From Nocardioides sp. Soil797 (GTDB lineage Bacteria > Actinomycetota > Actinomycetes > Propionibacteriales > Nocardioidaceae), in contig LMSR01000020.1 of the NCBI GenBank assembly GCA_001429555.1, positions 1 through 64,000 on the forward strand: a stretch of DNA of 64,000 bases, given 5' to 3'. Numbering within the stretch: position 1 is the stretch's first letter; each line of letters begins with the position of its first letter. A program made the position numbers and the translations under genes. Positions 1 through 6,562 of this stretch are shown here, one piece after another. Under the pieces are notes generated by a model. It was not told where the DNA came from. It did not search any database and saw nothing but the letters and a program-made list of their open reading frames with translations.

Positions 1-72
1 CTCACGGTTCCTCGCGACACGGACCACGTCGTCGCGGAACTCCTGGGGGTAAGGCTTGGACACGGTGAACAT
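1..72 (-). CDS. IS3-family transposase OrfA, N-terminus (cut by window edge)
   Basis: The reverse strand reads ATG at 72 and then MFTVSKPYPQEFRDDVVRVA, the usual opening of OrfA helix-turn-helix subunits of actinobacterial IS3-type insertion sequences. OrfA binds the element ends, and an OrfAB fusion normally catalyses transposition. Only 24 codons lie inside the window, so completeness cannot be judged. The stretch just upstream of the start (about 73-130) should hold the terminal inverted repeat of the element, but its other end is outside the window and the boundary cannot be fixed. The family call rests on the distinctive PYPxEFRxDVVRVARNRE opening. Confidence 0.75.
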   Translation of the reverse strand, partial: MFTVSKPYPQEFRDDVVRVARNRE

Positions 73-448
73 CCTTCCAGCCCAACCTCTCGGTTAGGCG
101 GATCGGTTGTCACCTATCCGTGCAGCAGTCCCAGGCTTCGCGAACGCTTGGAGTCGCAGGGTCGGTGACGGCCGCAAGGCCCACGCGAACACCGTGAGGT
201 GGACCGACCTCGCTGGGTGTCGGACGACACTGCCCGGTGGTGTCCGCCGCTGCTGGCGCAAGGCCGCTGCTGCCCTCCGCGAGTTTCGTCGACAACCTGA
301 TTTGGCAACCGATGCACTAGAGTGGGCCCTGTTGAAGGGACGGCCCTGTAAGCCGTTCCGGCCGCACAAGATGTCGCGGCTTGTATGTCGTACTACTGGT
401 TTTCGGTTCGCTGGACATCAGCACAGGTAGATGTCTTCAGCATGGCTT

Positions 449-465
449 GAGGGCACAGTGCCCTC
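449..465 (+). promoter_or_regulatory. 17-bp palindrome in the csp leader, just upstream of the ribosome site
   Basis: GAGGGCAC-a-GTGCCCTC is a perfect inverted repeat with 8-bp arms. It ends 11 bases before the AAAGGA ribosome-binding site (476-481) of the cold-shock gene. Cold-shock mRNAs of other bacteria often carry structured leaders, so an RNA hairpin affecting translation is possible. A protein operator is equally possible. Bases 73-448 hold no gene I can support. Confidence 0.4.
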
Positions 466-488
466 GGCACCGAACAAAGGAACAGATC

Positions 489-692
489 ATGGCTCAGGGC
501 ACCGTCAAGTGGTTCAACGCTGACAAGGGCTTCGGCTTCATCGCGCAAGATGGTGGCGGCGAGGACGTGTTCGTGCACTTCTCCGCCATCCAGTCCAACG
601 GCTTCAAGTCGCTGGACGAGAACCAGAAGGTCGAGTTCGACCTCGCTCAGGGCCCCAAGGGTCCGCAGGCGGAGAACGTCCGCGTCTCCTGA
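489..692 (+). CDS. Cold-shock protein (CspA family)
   Basis: This is a 67-residue single cold-shock domain, the normal length for actinobacterial Csp proteins. It carries RNP1 (KGFGFI, residues 13-18) and RNP2 (VFVHFS, residues 27-32), which bind single-stranded RNA or DNA. The family acts as an RNA chaperone and a general nucleic-acid binder. The ATG at 489 follows AAAGGA at 476-481. The longer in-frame extension upstream has no family resemblance and was not used. The gene stands alone, with a palindromic leader upstream and a strong hairpin terminator starting 9 bp after the stop, so it is probably monocistronic. Confidence 0.96.
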   Translation: MAQGTVKWFNADKGFGFIAQDGGGEDVFVHFSAIQSNGFKSLDENQKVEFDLAQGPKGPQAENVRVS

Positions 693-701
693 TTTTCACC
701 G

Positions 702-740
702 CGAAGAGCCCCGGCCGCACAGGTGGCCCGGGGCTCTTCG
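702..740 (+). terminator. Strong hairpin terminator after csp
   Basis: A perfect 13-bp stem (CGAAGAGCCCCGG pairing with CCGGGGCTCTTCG) around a 13-base loop begins 9 bases after the csp stop. There is no long T tract, as is usual for intrinsic terminators in high-GC actinobacteria. Confidence 0.8.
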
Positions 741-1250
741 TGCGTCTGCGGGACCTGGCCCGAAAGTGGCGGGGTGACGCGCACCCTGGGACGTCCCACC
801 AGTTATGACATTCGCTGAGAAAGCCGGTGAGACAGTGAAGATCCACGCGTACGGCAACCGCGGCGTCGGTGAGCACGTCACCGCGCCCGATGCCGGATCG
901 GCCACAGGAACGAGTTCGCGGTGCTCTGCCATACGCCGTTCTTCAGGGTGGACGGGGTGAAACCGATCTGCTGCTGGTCCTGGCGTTGACGTCCTCAACG
1001 AAGTTCCAGCCGATCTTCTCGGCTGCGGCCAGGGTTAGGTCGACGGTCTCGTCGTCGATGGTGCGAGGGATGGTGGCGAAGTCGGCCCCCTGGCCGCGGA
1101 CGAACATCATCCCGTTCACAGGCCCGCCATCCGGGGATGTCGGCACGCGAGGGATGGCGGGCAGTGCCTCCTGGTCGACCCGTCGCCGGCCATCTCTTGC
1201 TCGCCGCGCGGTGGCTGTCGCATGATCAGGGTCCACGACTAGGAGAGCCA
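741..1250. other. Gene-poor stretch, possibly with decayed coding sequence
   Basis: No gene here is supported by both a start site and family resemblance. The forward strand has a 51-codon frame from ATG 805 without a ribosome site. The reverse strand has an open frame at 943-1278 containing VNGMMFVRGQ, which faintly recalls the FAD-binding signature of GMC oxidoreductases, then an unrelated-looking tail. A decayed GMC-type fragment is possible, but the match is too weak to call a pseudogene. The ribosome site of the next gene (AGGAGA) is at 1241-1246. Confidence 0.3.
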
Positions 1251-1778
1251 ATGAGCCCCGCCCCGCACCGCTTCGCACGCCTCGCCGTTCTGACCGTGGT
1301 CGCCCTCGTCGGGCCGGTGCTTCCGGTGGCGGACGCCGCGGCTCCGGTCGGTGCCGCGGTCATGCCTGCGCCGGTCGCCGCCGCGTCCGTGGCCAACGGG
1401 AAGTACGCCGGCAACGTTCTCGAGAAGGGCAAGCCTCAGAAGAAGGAGTGGGTGCGATTCCGGGTCAAGGCCCACAAGAAGGTGGTCTCGTTCAAGAGTC
1501 GGGTGTGGCTCCACTGCTACTCCTACCCGAACACCTACTACTCACTGCCGGTGGTGTTCGGGATGCCGAAGACCAAGATCCGCAAGGGCCGCATCGACCG
1601 TTCGTGGCAGAAGTCATTTCGCGTCGAGGGCGAGACCGAGACACTGAAGGGCAAGGTTCAGCTGCGGTTCCGCAGCCGCGGCAAGGTCACCGGGCGTCTG
1701 TCGATCGACCTCGCGAACTGCGCGACCAGGCTCGGTGATGCGCCGTACTGGGTGCGGCTGAAGGCGCGTCACCGCTGA
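1251..1778 (+). CDS. Secreted protein of unknown function
   Basis: This predicted 175-residue exported protein starts at ATG 1251, five bases after AGGAGA. Residues 1-28 look like a Sec signal peptide: an Arg-containing start, then a hydrophobic run with LAVLTVVALVGPVLP, then a likely Ala-x-Ala cleavage site near residue 29. The mature part is rich in Lys and Arg, with many short beta-type segments and two cysteines (WLHCYSY and LANCATR) that could form a disulfide. I recognise no catalytic motif. The beta-rich, basic composition would suit a small extracytoplasmic binding domain. It has no operon partner; the next gene starts 89 bp later. Confidence 0.7.
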   Translation: MSPAPHRFARLAVLTVVALVGPVLPVADAAAPVGAAVMPAPVAAASVANGKYAGNVLEKGKPQKKEWVRFRVKAHKKVVSFKSRVWLHCYSYPNTYYSLPVVFGMPKTKIRKGRIDRSWQKSFRVEGETETLKGKVQLRFRSRGKVTGRLSIDLANCATRLGDAPYWVRLKARHR

Positions 1779-1867
1779 CACTCGGCCGCTGACCCACCGG
1801 TGGTCGAGCAGCCCGAGGAACGAGGCTGGCGTCCGGCAAGAGCACCCACACGGGGACACGTGCCACG

Positions 1868-2278
1868 ATGTCGAGCATGGAATCGCAGACCAGGAGCTAC
1901 GTCACCGGTGACCGAGAGGTCGTGCTCGACCTGACCCGCGACTGCGCCGACTTCGTCAGCGGCCGGGACGACGGCCTGCTCAACCTGTTCGTCCCGCATG
2001 CCACGGCAGGGCTCGCCATCCTCGAGACCGGCGCCGGCAGTGACGATGACCTGCTCGCCGCGCTCGGCGACCTCCTGCCGGCGGACGACCGCTGGAGGCA
2101 TCGGCACGGCAGCCCGGGTCACGGTCGCTCCCACGTGATGCCGGCGCTGATCCCGCCGTACGCCTCGGTCCCGGTGCTCGGAGGCCGTATGGCGCTGGGC
2201 ACCTGGCAGAGCATCTGTCTGGTCGACCTCAACGTCGACAACCCCGAGCGTGAGGTGCGCTTCAGCTTCCTCTCGTGA
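1868..2278 (+). CDS. YjbQ family protein (UPF0047)
   Basis: This 136-residue protein has the full YjbQ fold length. It shows the family signatures HATAGLAI, an HRHGS...GHGRSH segment with several conserved histidines, and GTWQSICLVDLN near the C-terminus. Members form compact trimers with a metal-binding histidine cluster, and some show weak thiamine-phosphate synthase activity. The physiological role is not settled. The start could be ATG 1868 or ATG 1877; neither has a convincing ribosome site, and the difference is only three residues. The gene converges on the cupin gene, 20 bp away. Confidence 0.88.
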   Translation: MSSMESQTRSYVTGDREVVLDLTRDCADFVSGRDDGLLNLFVPHATAGLAILETGAGSDDDLLAALGDLLPADDRWRHRHGSPGHGRSHVMPALIPPYASVPVLGGRMALGTWQSICLVDLNVDNPEREVRFSFLS

Positions 2279-2298
2279 GGGCACTGGCCCTTTCGAGG

Positions 2299-2688
2299 TC
2301 AGACAACCCAGGGCGGCGCGACCGCCTCCCCGTCTCCCTCGGAAGTGCTCGGCGTGGCCAGCCCGGAAGCGCGCCCGGCGACGACGAAGGTCACTCCCGC
2401 GTCGGTCGAGATCTGCCGCGTTCCACGAGCCGGCAGAACGATCGTGTCGCCGGGCGCGAGCTCGACCCGACCCTCGTCCGTGACGACGGCGGCCGAGCCA
2501 GAGGCGACGTACCAGACCTGCTCGACGTCGAAGCTGTGTCGAGGGCCGCTCTGGCCGGCGGCCATTGCGACGCGCCACAGGCTCAGGTCGCTGGTCCCTC
2601 CCTGGGTGGGGGAGCCGAGCGTGGTCATCACCGCGTTCGGTGTCTCGGTCACACGGGCGTCGGCTTCGTGGATCAGCGCGGCAGGCAT
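2299..2688 (-). CDS. Small cupin-domain protein
   Basis: This 129-residue protein is a single cupin barrel. Motif 1 is visible around GPRHSFDVEQVWYVASG (a His and Glu metal-ligand region) and motif 2 around ELAPGDTIVLPAR. Cupins of this size are often metal-dependent dioxygenases or small-molecule sensors; the substrate cannot be read from the sequence. The gene is transcribed divergently from a MarR regulator, and its likely promoter sits between two matching operator boxes (2704-2765). It is therefore probably the main target of that regulator. A role in response to an aromatic or oxidant signal, common for MarR/cupin pairs, is inference. Confidence 0.82.
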   Translation of the reverse strand: MPAALIHEADARVTETPNAVMTTLGSPTQGGTSDLSLWRVAMAAGQSGPRHSFDVEQVWYVASGSAAVVTDEGRVELAPGDTIVLPARGTRQISTDAGVTFVVAGRASGLATPSTSEGDGEAVAPPWVV

Positions 2689-2703
2689 GGGCTCTCCAGT
2701 GGG

Positions 2704-2765
2704 TAGACAATCGGGTTGTCCAAAACGTACGGCGGCGAAGGCGATATGGTCAACCTGATTGTCTA
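2704..2765. promoter_or_regulatory. Paired MarR operators enclosing the cupin promoter
   Basis: Two 19-bp boxes, TAGACAATCGGGTTGTCCA (2704-2722, + strand) and TAGACAATCAGGTTGACCA (2747-2765, - strand), match at 17 of 19 positions and face each other. Each is itself an imperfect palindrome (GACAA.../...TTGTC), as expected for a MarR dimer site. Their centres are 43 bp apart, about four helical turns. On the reverse strand a TTGACC (-35, 2753-2748) and TACGTT (-10, 2729-2724) with an 18-bp spacer lie between and into the boxes. A bound regulator would therefore block cupin transcription. Confidence 0.6.
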
Positions 2766-2792
2766 TCGGTCCTGAGAGGGAGAGGGAGTTCC

Positions 2793-3266
2793 GTGAGTGT
2801 TCCTGGATGGCAGGTGGTCCTGCTGCTGGCGGCTGGGTTCCGCGACAGCATCGAGAGCCTGCACATCGAGCTGGCCGAGCGGGGCCACCCGAACGCGCGG
2901 CCGCTGCACGGCTTCGCGCTGCAGGCGATCGGCCCCGACGGCTGCACCATCGCGCAGCTCGGCCAGCGCCTGGGCGTGACCAAGCAGGCGGCCGGCAAGA
3001 CTGCGACGACGCTCGAGAGCGCTGGGTACGTGGTCCGCTCGAGCGTTGCGAACGACCGCCGCGCGGTGCTGTTGCGGCGTACGCCCCAGGCTGACGACCT
3101 GCTCACCGCCAGTGAGGCCGGCTTCGACAAGGTGATCGCGCGCTGGCGCAAACAGGTCGGCGCCAAGCGGTTCGACGCGATGGTCGAGACCCTCGGCGAG
3201 CTTGCCGGTGACCTACCTGTCGGTGATCTGCCGGGGATGTTGACGCAGGCGCAGGGGCGGTCGTGA
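2793..3266 (+). CDS. MarR-family transcriptional regulator
   Basis: This 157-residue regulator has a winged helix-turn-helix at about residues 45-105: the recognition region TIAQLGQRLGVTKQAAGKTA, followed by a wing with NDRRAVLLR, the D-R signature of MarR proteins. MarR dimers normally repress divergent neighbours and release DNA on ligand binding or cysteine oxidation. No cysteine is placed as in the oxidation-sensing OhrR type. The GTG at 2793 follows a GAGAGGGAGAGGGAG purine tract that includes the ribosome site. Two matching operator boxes lie just upstream, so both autoregulation and control of the cupin gene are likely. Confidence 0.88.
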   Translation: MSVPGWQVVLLLAAGFRDSIESLHIELAERGHPNARPLHGFALQAIGPDGCTIAQLGQRLGVTKQAAGKTATTLESAGYVVRSSVANDRRAVLLRRTPQADDLLTASEAGFDKVIARWRKQVGAKRFDAMVETLGELAGDLPVGDLPGMLTQAQGRS

Positions 3267-3293
3267 CGGCAGAGCCCGTGCGGTTTCTTGATC

Positions 3294-3476
3294 CTCAGCC
3301 GTGATCGGTCTCGACGGCTCGCGCCACCTGTCGACCAGAGCGTCGGTCCACATGATGCGCTCGCCGGGGACGACCTCGAGGAAGCAGCCGGTGATGTGCG
3401 GGTCGAACTCGTTGCCGTCCTCGCTGATCTCGGTGCGGAAGGCGCCGCCGGGTCGCAGGCCCATCTCGCGCAGACT
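3294..3476 (-). pseudogene. Fragment of an SRPBCC (AHSA1-type) protein
   Basis: The reverse-strand frame contains EMGLRPGGAFRTEISEDG and then FLEVVPGERIMWTDALVDRW. These match the middle of START/AHSA1-like SRPBCC proteins, where xxLRPGGxFRT and ClEVVPxERLvWTDAL are typical. The usual N-terminal half and the C-terminal Trp-containing helix are missing. The frame runs into unrelated Arg-rich sequence on both sides. It is therefore a relic of a ligand-binding-fold protein of about 150 residues. The 56-bp inverted repeat at 3518-3573 lies next to its broken N-terminal side and may mark the rearrangement. Confidence 0.65.
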
Positions 3477-3517
3477 GGTGTTTGTGGTCTCCCTCAGTCG
3501 AACCGGATGCGAATGTG

Positions 3518-3573
3518 CCGGTTGAACAAACGTTTCATCAAAACGCGCGTTGATGAAACGTTCGTTCAACCGG
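3518..3573. repeat. 56-bp near-perfect inverted repeat
   Basis: The 24-base arms (3518-3541 and 3550-3573) match at 23 of 24 positions around an 8-base centre, AACGCGCG. The arms are AT-richer than the surroundings and contain AACGTTTCATCAA-like half-sites resembling TetR-type operators. The repeat lies between a truncated SRPBCC gene and a lipoprotein gene, with no intact regulator beside it. It could be an orphan operator pair, a terminator for the lipoprotein gene on the reverse strand, or the footprint of a deletion. Confidence 0.7.
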
Positions 3574-3643
3574 TTCGGCATGTCTGGTGCGCAGTCACCG
3601 GAGCCCCCGGCCCTCTTCCGTTCCTGGGCTGCAGGCTCCGCGA

Positions 3644-4321
3644 TCAGCGGTCGACGACGTCCACCACGAGACGTGAGGGCTGGGTGAGCGTGGAGACCCG
3701 GAACTGTGCGCGGGGGCCGTCGATCCCCGCGAGCATCTGGGTGTAGCCCTCGAAGGTGCCGCCGACGTAGACGTCGGGGACGTCGTGGCCGCCCAGGCGC
3801 TTGGGCCCGCTGTAGTAGTCGTCTGCTGGCCACGTGGAGTTGGACGCGGAGATGTTCAGCGTCGAGTCGCCGTCGAGGTCGACGGTCTCGCCGCTGCCCT
3901 CGAGCGCTGCCTTCTTCACGTAGTTGACCGACCAGCCCGGTGTGCCGGTGCCCGAGAACTCCAGCACGATCCGGTCGAAGCCCTCGTGCTCCTTGACGCG
4001 TACGTCGGTCAGCACCAGCGGACCTCCCGATCCATTGCCCATCTTGAGGCGGGTGCCCTGGGGGAAGCCGGAGAGTTCGTCCGCGGAGCTGTCTGCCGCG
4101 TTGTCGGTGCCGGGGGAGCCGGTGTTGTCCGAATCGGTTCGTTGCGAGCTCGAGTTCGGGGTCTGGCTGGCCGCGGTCGCCTCGCTCGACTCGCCATCGC
4201 CTTCGGTCCCGCAGGCCGCGAGGAGAGCGGTGATGGCCACCAGTGCCGGGACAGTCCTCACCCTCAGGGCGAGTCGCCGGCCGAGCGGCGCAGCGTCGTT
4301 GTGGTGGTGGGAATCAGTCAT
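3644..4321 (-). CDS. Lipoprotein with AMIN-like domain
   Basis: This 225-residue exported protein has a twin-Arg-containing start, a hydrophobic segment and a lipobox LLAAC, so lipidation at Cys is expected. A Ser/Thr/Asp-rich linker of about 45 residues follows. The C-terminal 130 residues (from about KMGNGSGGPLVLTDVRV) form the AMIN-like domain: FDRIVLEFSG, then YVGGTFEGYTQMLAGIDG and SRLVVDVVD. AMIN-like domains are thought to bind cell-wall or surface polymers; the actinobacterial lipoprotein version has no defined role. No operon partner is visible, since the upstream gene is 326 bp away. Confidence 0.85.
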   Translation of the reverse strand: MTDSHHHNDAAPLGRRLALRVRTVPALVAITALLAACGTEGDGESSEATAASQTPNSSSQRTDSDNTGSPGTDNAADSSADELSGFPQGTRLKMGNGSGGPLVLTDVRVKEHEGFDRIVLEFSGTGTPGWSVNYVKKAALEGSGETVDLDGDSTLNISASNSTWPADDYYSGPKRLGGHDVPDVYVGGTFEGYTQMLAGIDGPRAQFRVSTLTQPSRLVVDVVDR

Positions 4322-4647
4322 GGTGCACCTCTTCGTTGACGGTGCCTGTATGACTCCTGTCTGCCGTTCCCGGTTGTCCTGCGCGCTGCTTCAGGATGTC
4401 GCGCCAACCGACGGCCAGGACCGACGTACGGCCGAGTCCGTCAGCGGCCCACACCAGTTCAGTCGATGTCGACCCTGTGCTCCTGGCCGGACCACACGTC
4501 GTAGGCCGAGCAGTAGCGGGGACTCGACAACGCCTGCCGGTGCAGCGTGATCGGCTTCCACACGCCCTTGCCCGCGGCCTCGGTGCTCAGGGCGCTCGGC
4601 GTGATCGACCTGCCTGCATCATGCCCGATCAGATGCTGTCGGAACTC
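4322..4647. other. Intergenic stretch with a possible orphan C-terminal coding fragment
   Basis: On the reverse strand an open frame runs from a stop near 4650 to a TGA at 4459-4461. It reads GKGVWKPITLHRQ, then SPRYCSAYDVWSGQEHRVDI. It has no start codon with a ribosome site, but it reads like the protein-like tail of a longer gene. I do not recognise the family. Bases 4322-4458 hold the upstream region of the AMIN lipoprotein gene and no other feature I can support. Confidence 0.3.
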
Positions 4648-5565
4648 CTACAGCTGGAAGTCGACGTAGGACTCGTCGCCGCTATCGGTCCAGGTCTCGA
4701 CCGTGACAAGGCCACCGGCGACAACGGACGGGTCGGCGTCGAACAGGACCTGAACCTCAACAGTGCCGCCGGTGCGGACTTGGGTCGGCACATTCTGGTT
4801 CTCATTTGGCGTGACCTGGCTCGCCGGGTCGAGCACTACTGAATCGGTCCCCGTCAAAGACCAGCTCAGATCGGAGGAGGCATCCGCCGTACGTTCAGTG
4901 CCGTTGTAGGTCGCCGTGTAGGTGACCAGGAGGTACTGCTCCTGGGCAGGCTCGTTGTACGGGTTGGCCTTCTTGATCGTCTTGGTGGCGTCCTTCTCGA
5001 CCTCGGTAACCGTGATGGTCCACTCACCAACGCTGGCCGGTGTATTGAGCGCAGAGGGCTCGAGGGGCGTCTCGGTGGGTGTCTCTTCCTCACCGCTCTC
5101 GTCAGTGCCTTCAGCTTCCCCCGGCCCATCGACTTCGTTGGCGACCAACCAGTCGCCGTCGTCGTAGACCATCTGGTAGAGCGACTCATCGCCATTGTTG
5201 AAGACGACCGTCACGTCGAAGCCCGCATCAGTCTCTTCGGAGGTCGTCTTGTCGATGGACAGGTCGAACTCATCGTCAAAGGCCTTGGCGAGCATCATTG
5301 CCTGACGCAGCATGGATTCGCATGAACGAACCGTTGAGTCCGGGTCCATGTCCTTGTTCCAGTCGTCGATCGACTGCTTCTGGTATTCCTCGGTCCAACC
5401 GTCGCAGGCATCGTCGTAGTCACCGTCGTCGATTGCGTCGAGCACGTCGTGGACCGCTTCTTCAGCGCCGTCAGCAGTCTCTGCGTCATCGCCGCTGCAG
5501 CCGACGAGCATGACCCCGGCAAGGCTGAGGCAAGCGGCAGGAAGTGCGCGACGGAGCAGGAGCAC
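4648..5565 (-). CDS. Lipoprotein with DUF4352-like C-terminal domain
   Basis: This 305-residue lipoprotein starts at GTG 5565. The signal peptide ends in a lipobox LVGC (Cys near residue 23), followed by a very acidic segment. Residues 24-150 resemble a small DUF4878/NTF2-like fold: a helix with AVHDVLDAIDDGDYDDACDG, then VTVVFNNGDESLYQMVYDDG. After an acidic Glu/Thr linker, residues about 190-305 look like the immunoglobulin-like DUF4352 domain (GEWTITVTEVEK, YLLVTYTATYNGT, GGTVEVQVLFD). Such proteins sit on the outer face of the membrane, and their ligands are unknown. The gene is monocistronic by spacing. Confidence 0.82.
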   Translation of the reverse strand: MLLLRRALPAACLSLAGVMLVGCSGDDAETADGAEEAVHDVLDAIDDGDYDDACDGWTEEYQKQSIDDWNKDMDPDSTVRSCESMLRQAMMLAKAFDDEFDLSIDKTTSEETDAGFDVTVVFNNGDESLYQMVYDDGDWLVANEVDGPGEAEGTDESGEEETPTETPLEPSALNTPASVGEWTITVTEVEKDATKTIKKANPYNEPAQEQYLLVTYTATYNGTERTADASSDLSWSLTGTDSVVLDPASQVTPNENQNVPTQVRTGGTVEVQVLFDADPSVVAGGLVTVETWTDSGDESYVDFQL

Positions 5566-5694
5566 GGATTCTCGATTCGAGGTGGGGAGTGATGGTCAAT
5601 CATGGCCCAATCACATGTGCCTCGTGTGGGTTTTCGCGGGAGCGTGTACGGCCGGTCCCTTCGGGCCCCTCAGCGCTTCGGCAAGGCCTGACCT

Positions 5695-6444
5695 CTAGAC
5701 CCGATGCTCGACCAGTACGGCCATGTGGTCGGACGCATTGGCGAGCAGCTGCACGGAGCCGGCCGGGCCGGGCCCGTGCACGTCATCGATCTGGCGGGTC
5801 GGGCCCAGGGTGCCGGGCTCGTCCTCACGCCCCTCCCACGCGGAGGTGAGCCCGGCCAGCCGTAGGCCGTCGAAGTTCGAGTCGCCCACGGCGTACGTCG
5901 TGTGGCCGAGCGCGAGCTGCCGGTCGACCAGGGCCTGCACGCCCGCGACCTCGTGCTGGTGGCGCGCGACGAGCAGCGGCCGGTCATCGCGATAGCGCCC
6001 TCGGGACTGGACTGCGGGCACGAGGTGGTAGCCGATCAGGCTCACCCGCCGGCCCGTGATCAGGTCGTCGTACACCCCCAGGGTCGCGAAGTGGGGCGGC
6101 TCGATGCCCAGGAGCCGCCCGGGCTTGTCCGCCCGCGCGATCGAGCTCAACAGCACCACCCGCGCCTCCACGAACGCGAAGCGATCACTACGGGCTCCCA
6201 CCACACAGTCGCCGAGGATCGGCATGGTCCAGAGGTAGCCGTTGTCGCGACGTCCGAGTCGGGGCCCTCTCGCCAGAGCGACGCTGCCCGTCTCCGACAG
6301 CAACCGAGCGCGCCACGGGTGCCACTCCTGCAGGCCGACCAGGTCGGGCTCGTGCTCGAGCATTCCGCGCAGCGCCTGGCGGGCGTCGTCGTTGGCGAGA
6401 CCACGATGCACGTTGGCCGTCGCCACAAGAGTTCGGGAGCTCAT
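5695..6444 (-). CDS. Endonuclease/exonuclease/phosphatase family protein
   Basis: This 249-residue protein carries the EEP fold signatures in order: an N-terminal TANVHRG strand, the metal-binding Glu in DLVGLQEWHP (about residue 40), a central IGYHLVP histidine strand, GDSNFDG (Asp and Asn of the active site, about residue 190) and the C-terminal SDHMAV (the catalytic Asp-His pair). The family cleaves phosphodiesters in nucleic acids, inositol lipids or sphingomyelin using Mg2+. No signal peptide is visible, so a cytoplasmic role is likely. The substrate is not deducible. The gene is divergent from the glycosyltransferase gene at 6563. Confidence 0.85.
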   Translation of the reverse strand: MSSRTLVATANVHRGLANDDARQALRGMLEHEPDLVGLQEWHPWRARLLSETGSVALARGPRLGRRDNGYLWTMPILGDCVVGARSDRFAFVEARVVLLSSIARADKPGRLLGIEPPHFATLGVYDDLITGRRVSLIGYHLVPAVQSRGRYRDDRPLLVARHQHEVAGVQALVDRQLALGHTTYAVGDSNFDGLRLAGLTSAWEGREDEPGTLGPTRQIDDVHGPGPAGSVQLLANASDHMAVLVEHRV

Positions 6445-6562
6445 GGGGAAACCCTGCCACCCCGGGCACCCCTGCGCGAGGAAGCTGCGGCGCCGACCAC
6501 GAACTCAGCCAGATTGGGATAAATCACGAGCGATTCCTTGGCCACTACAGCAGACTGGTTCC

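Noticed and set aside
107..430. A 107-codon frame ahead of the csp gene
   Set aside because: It has no ribosome site and Arg-rich low-complexity content, and it overlaps the csp leader and the IS border.
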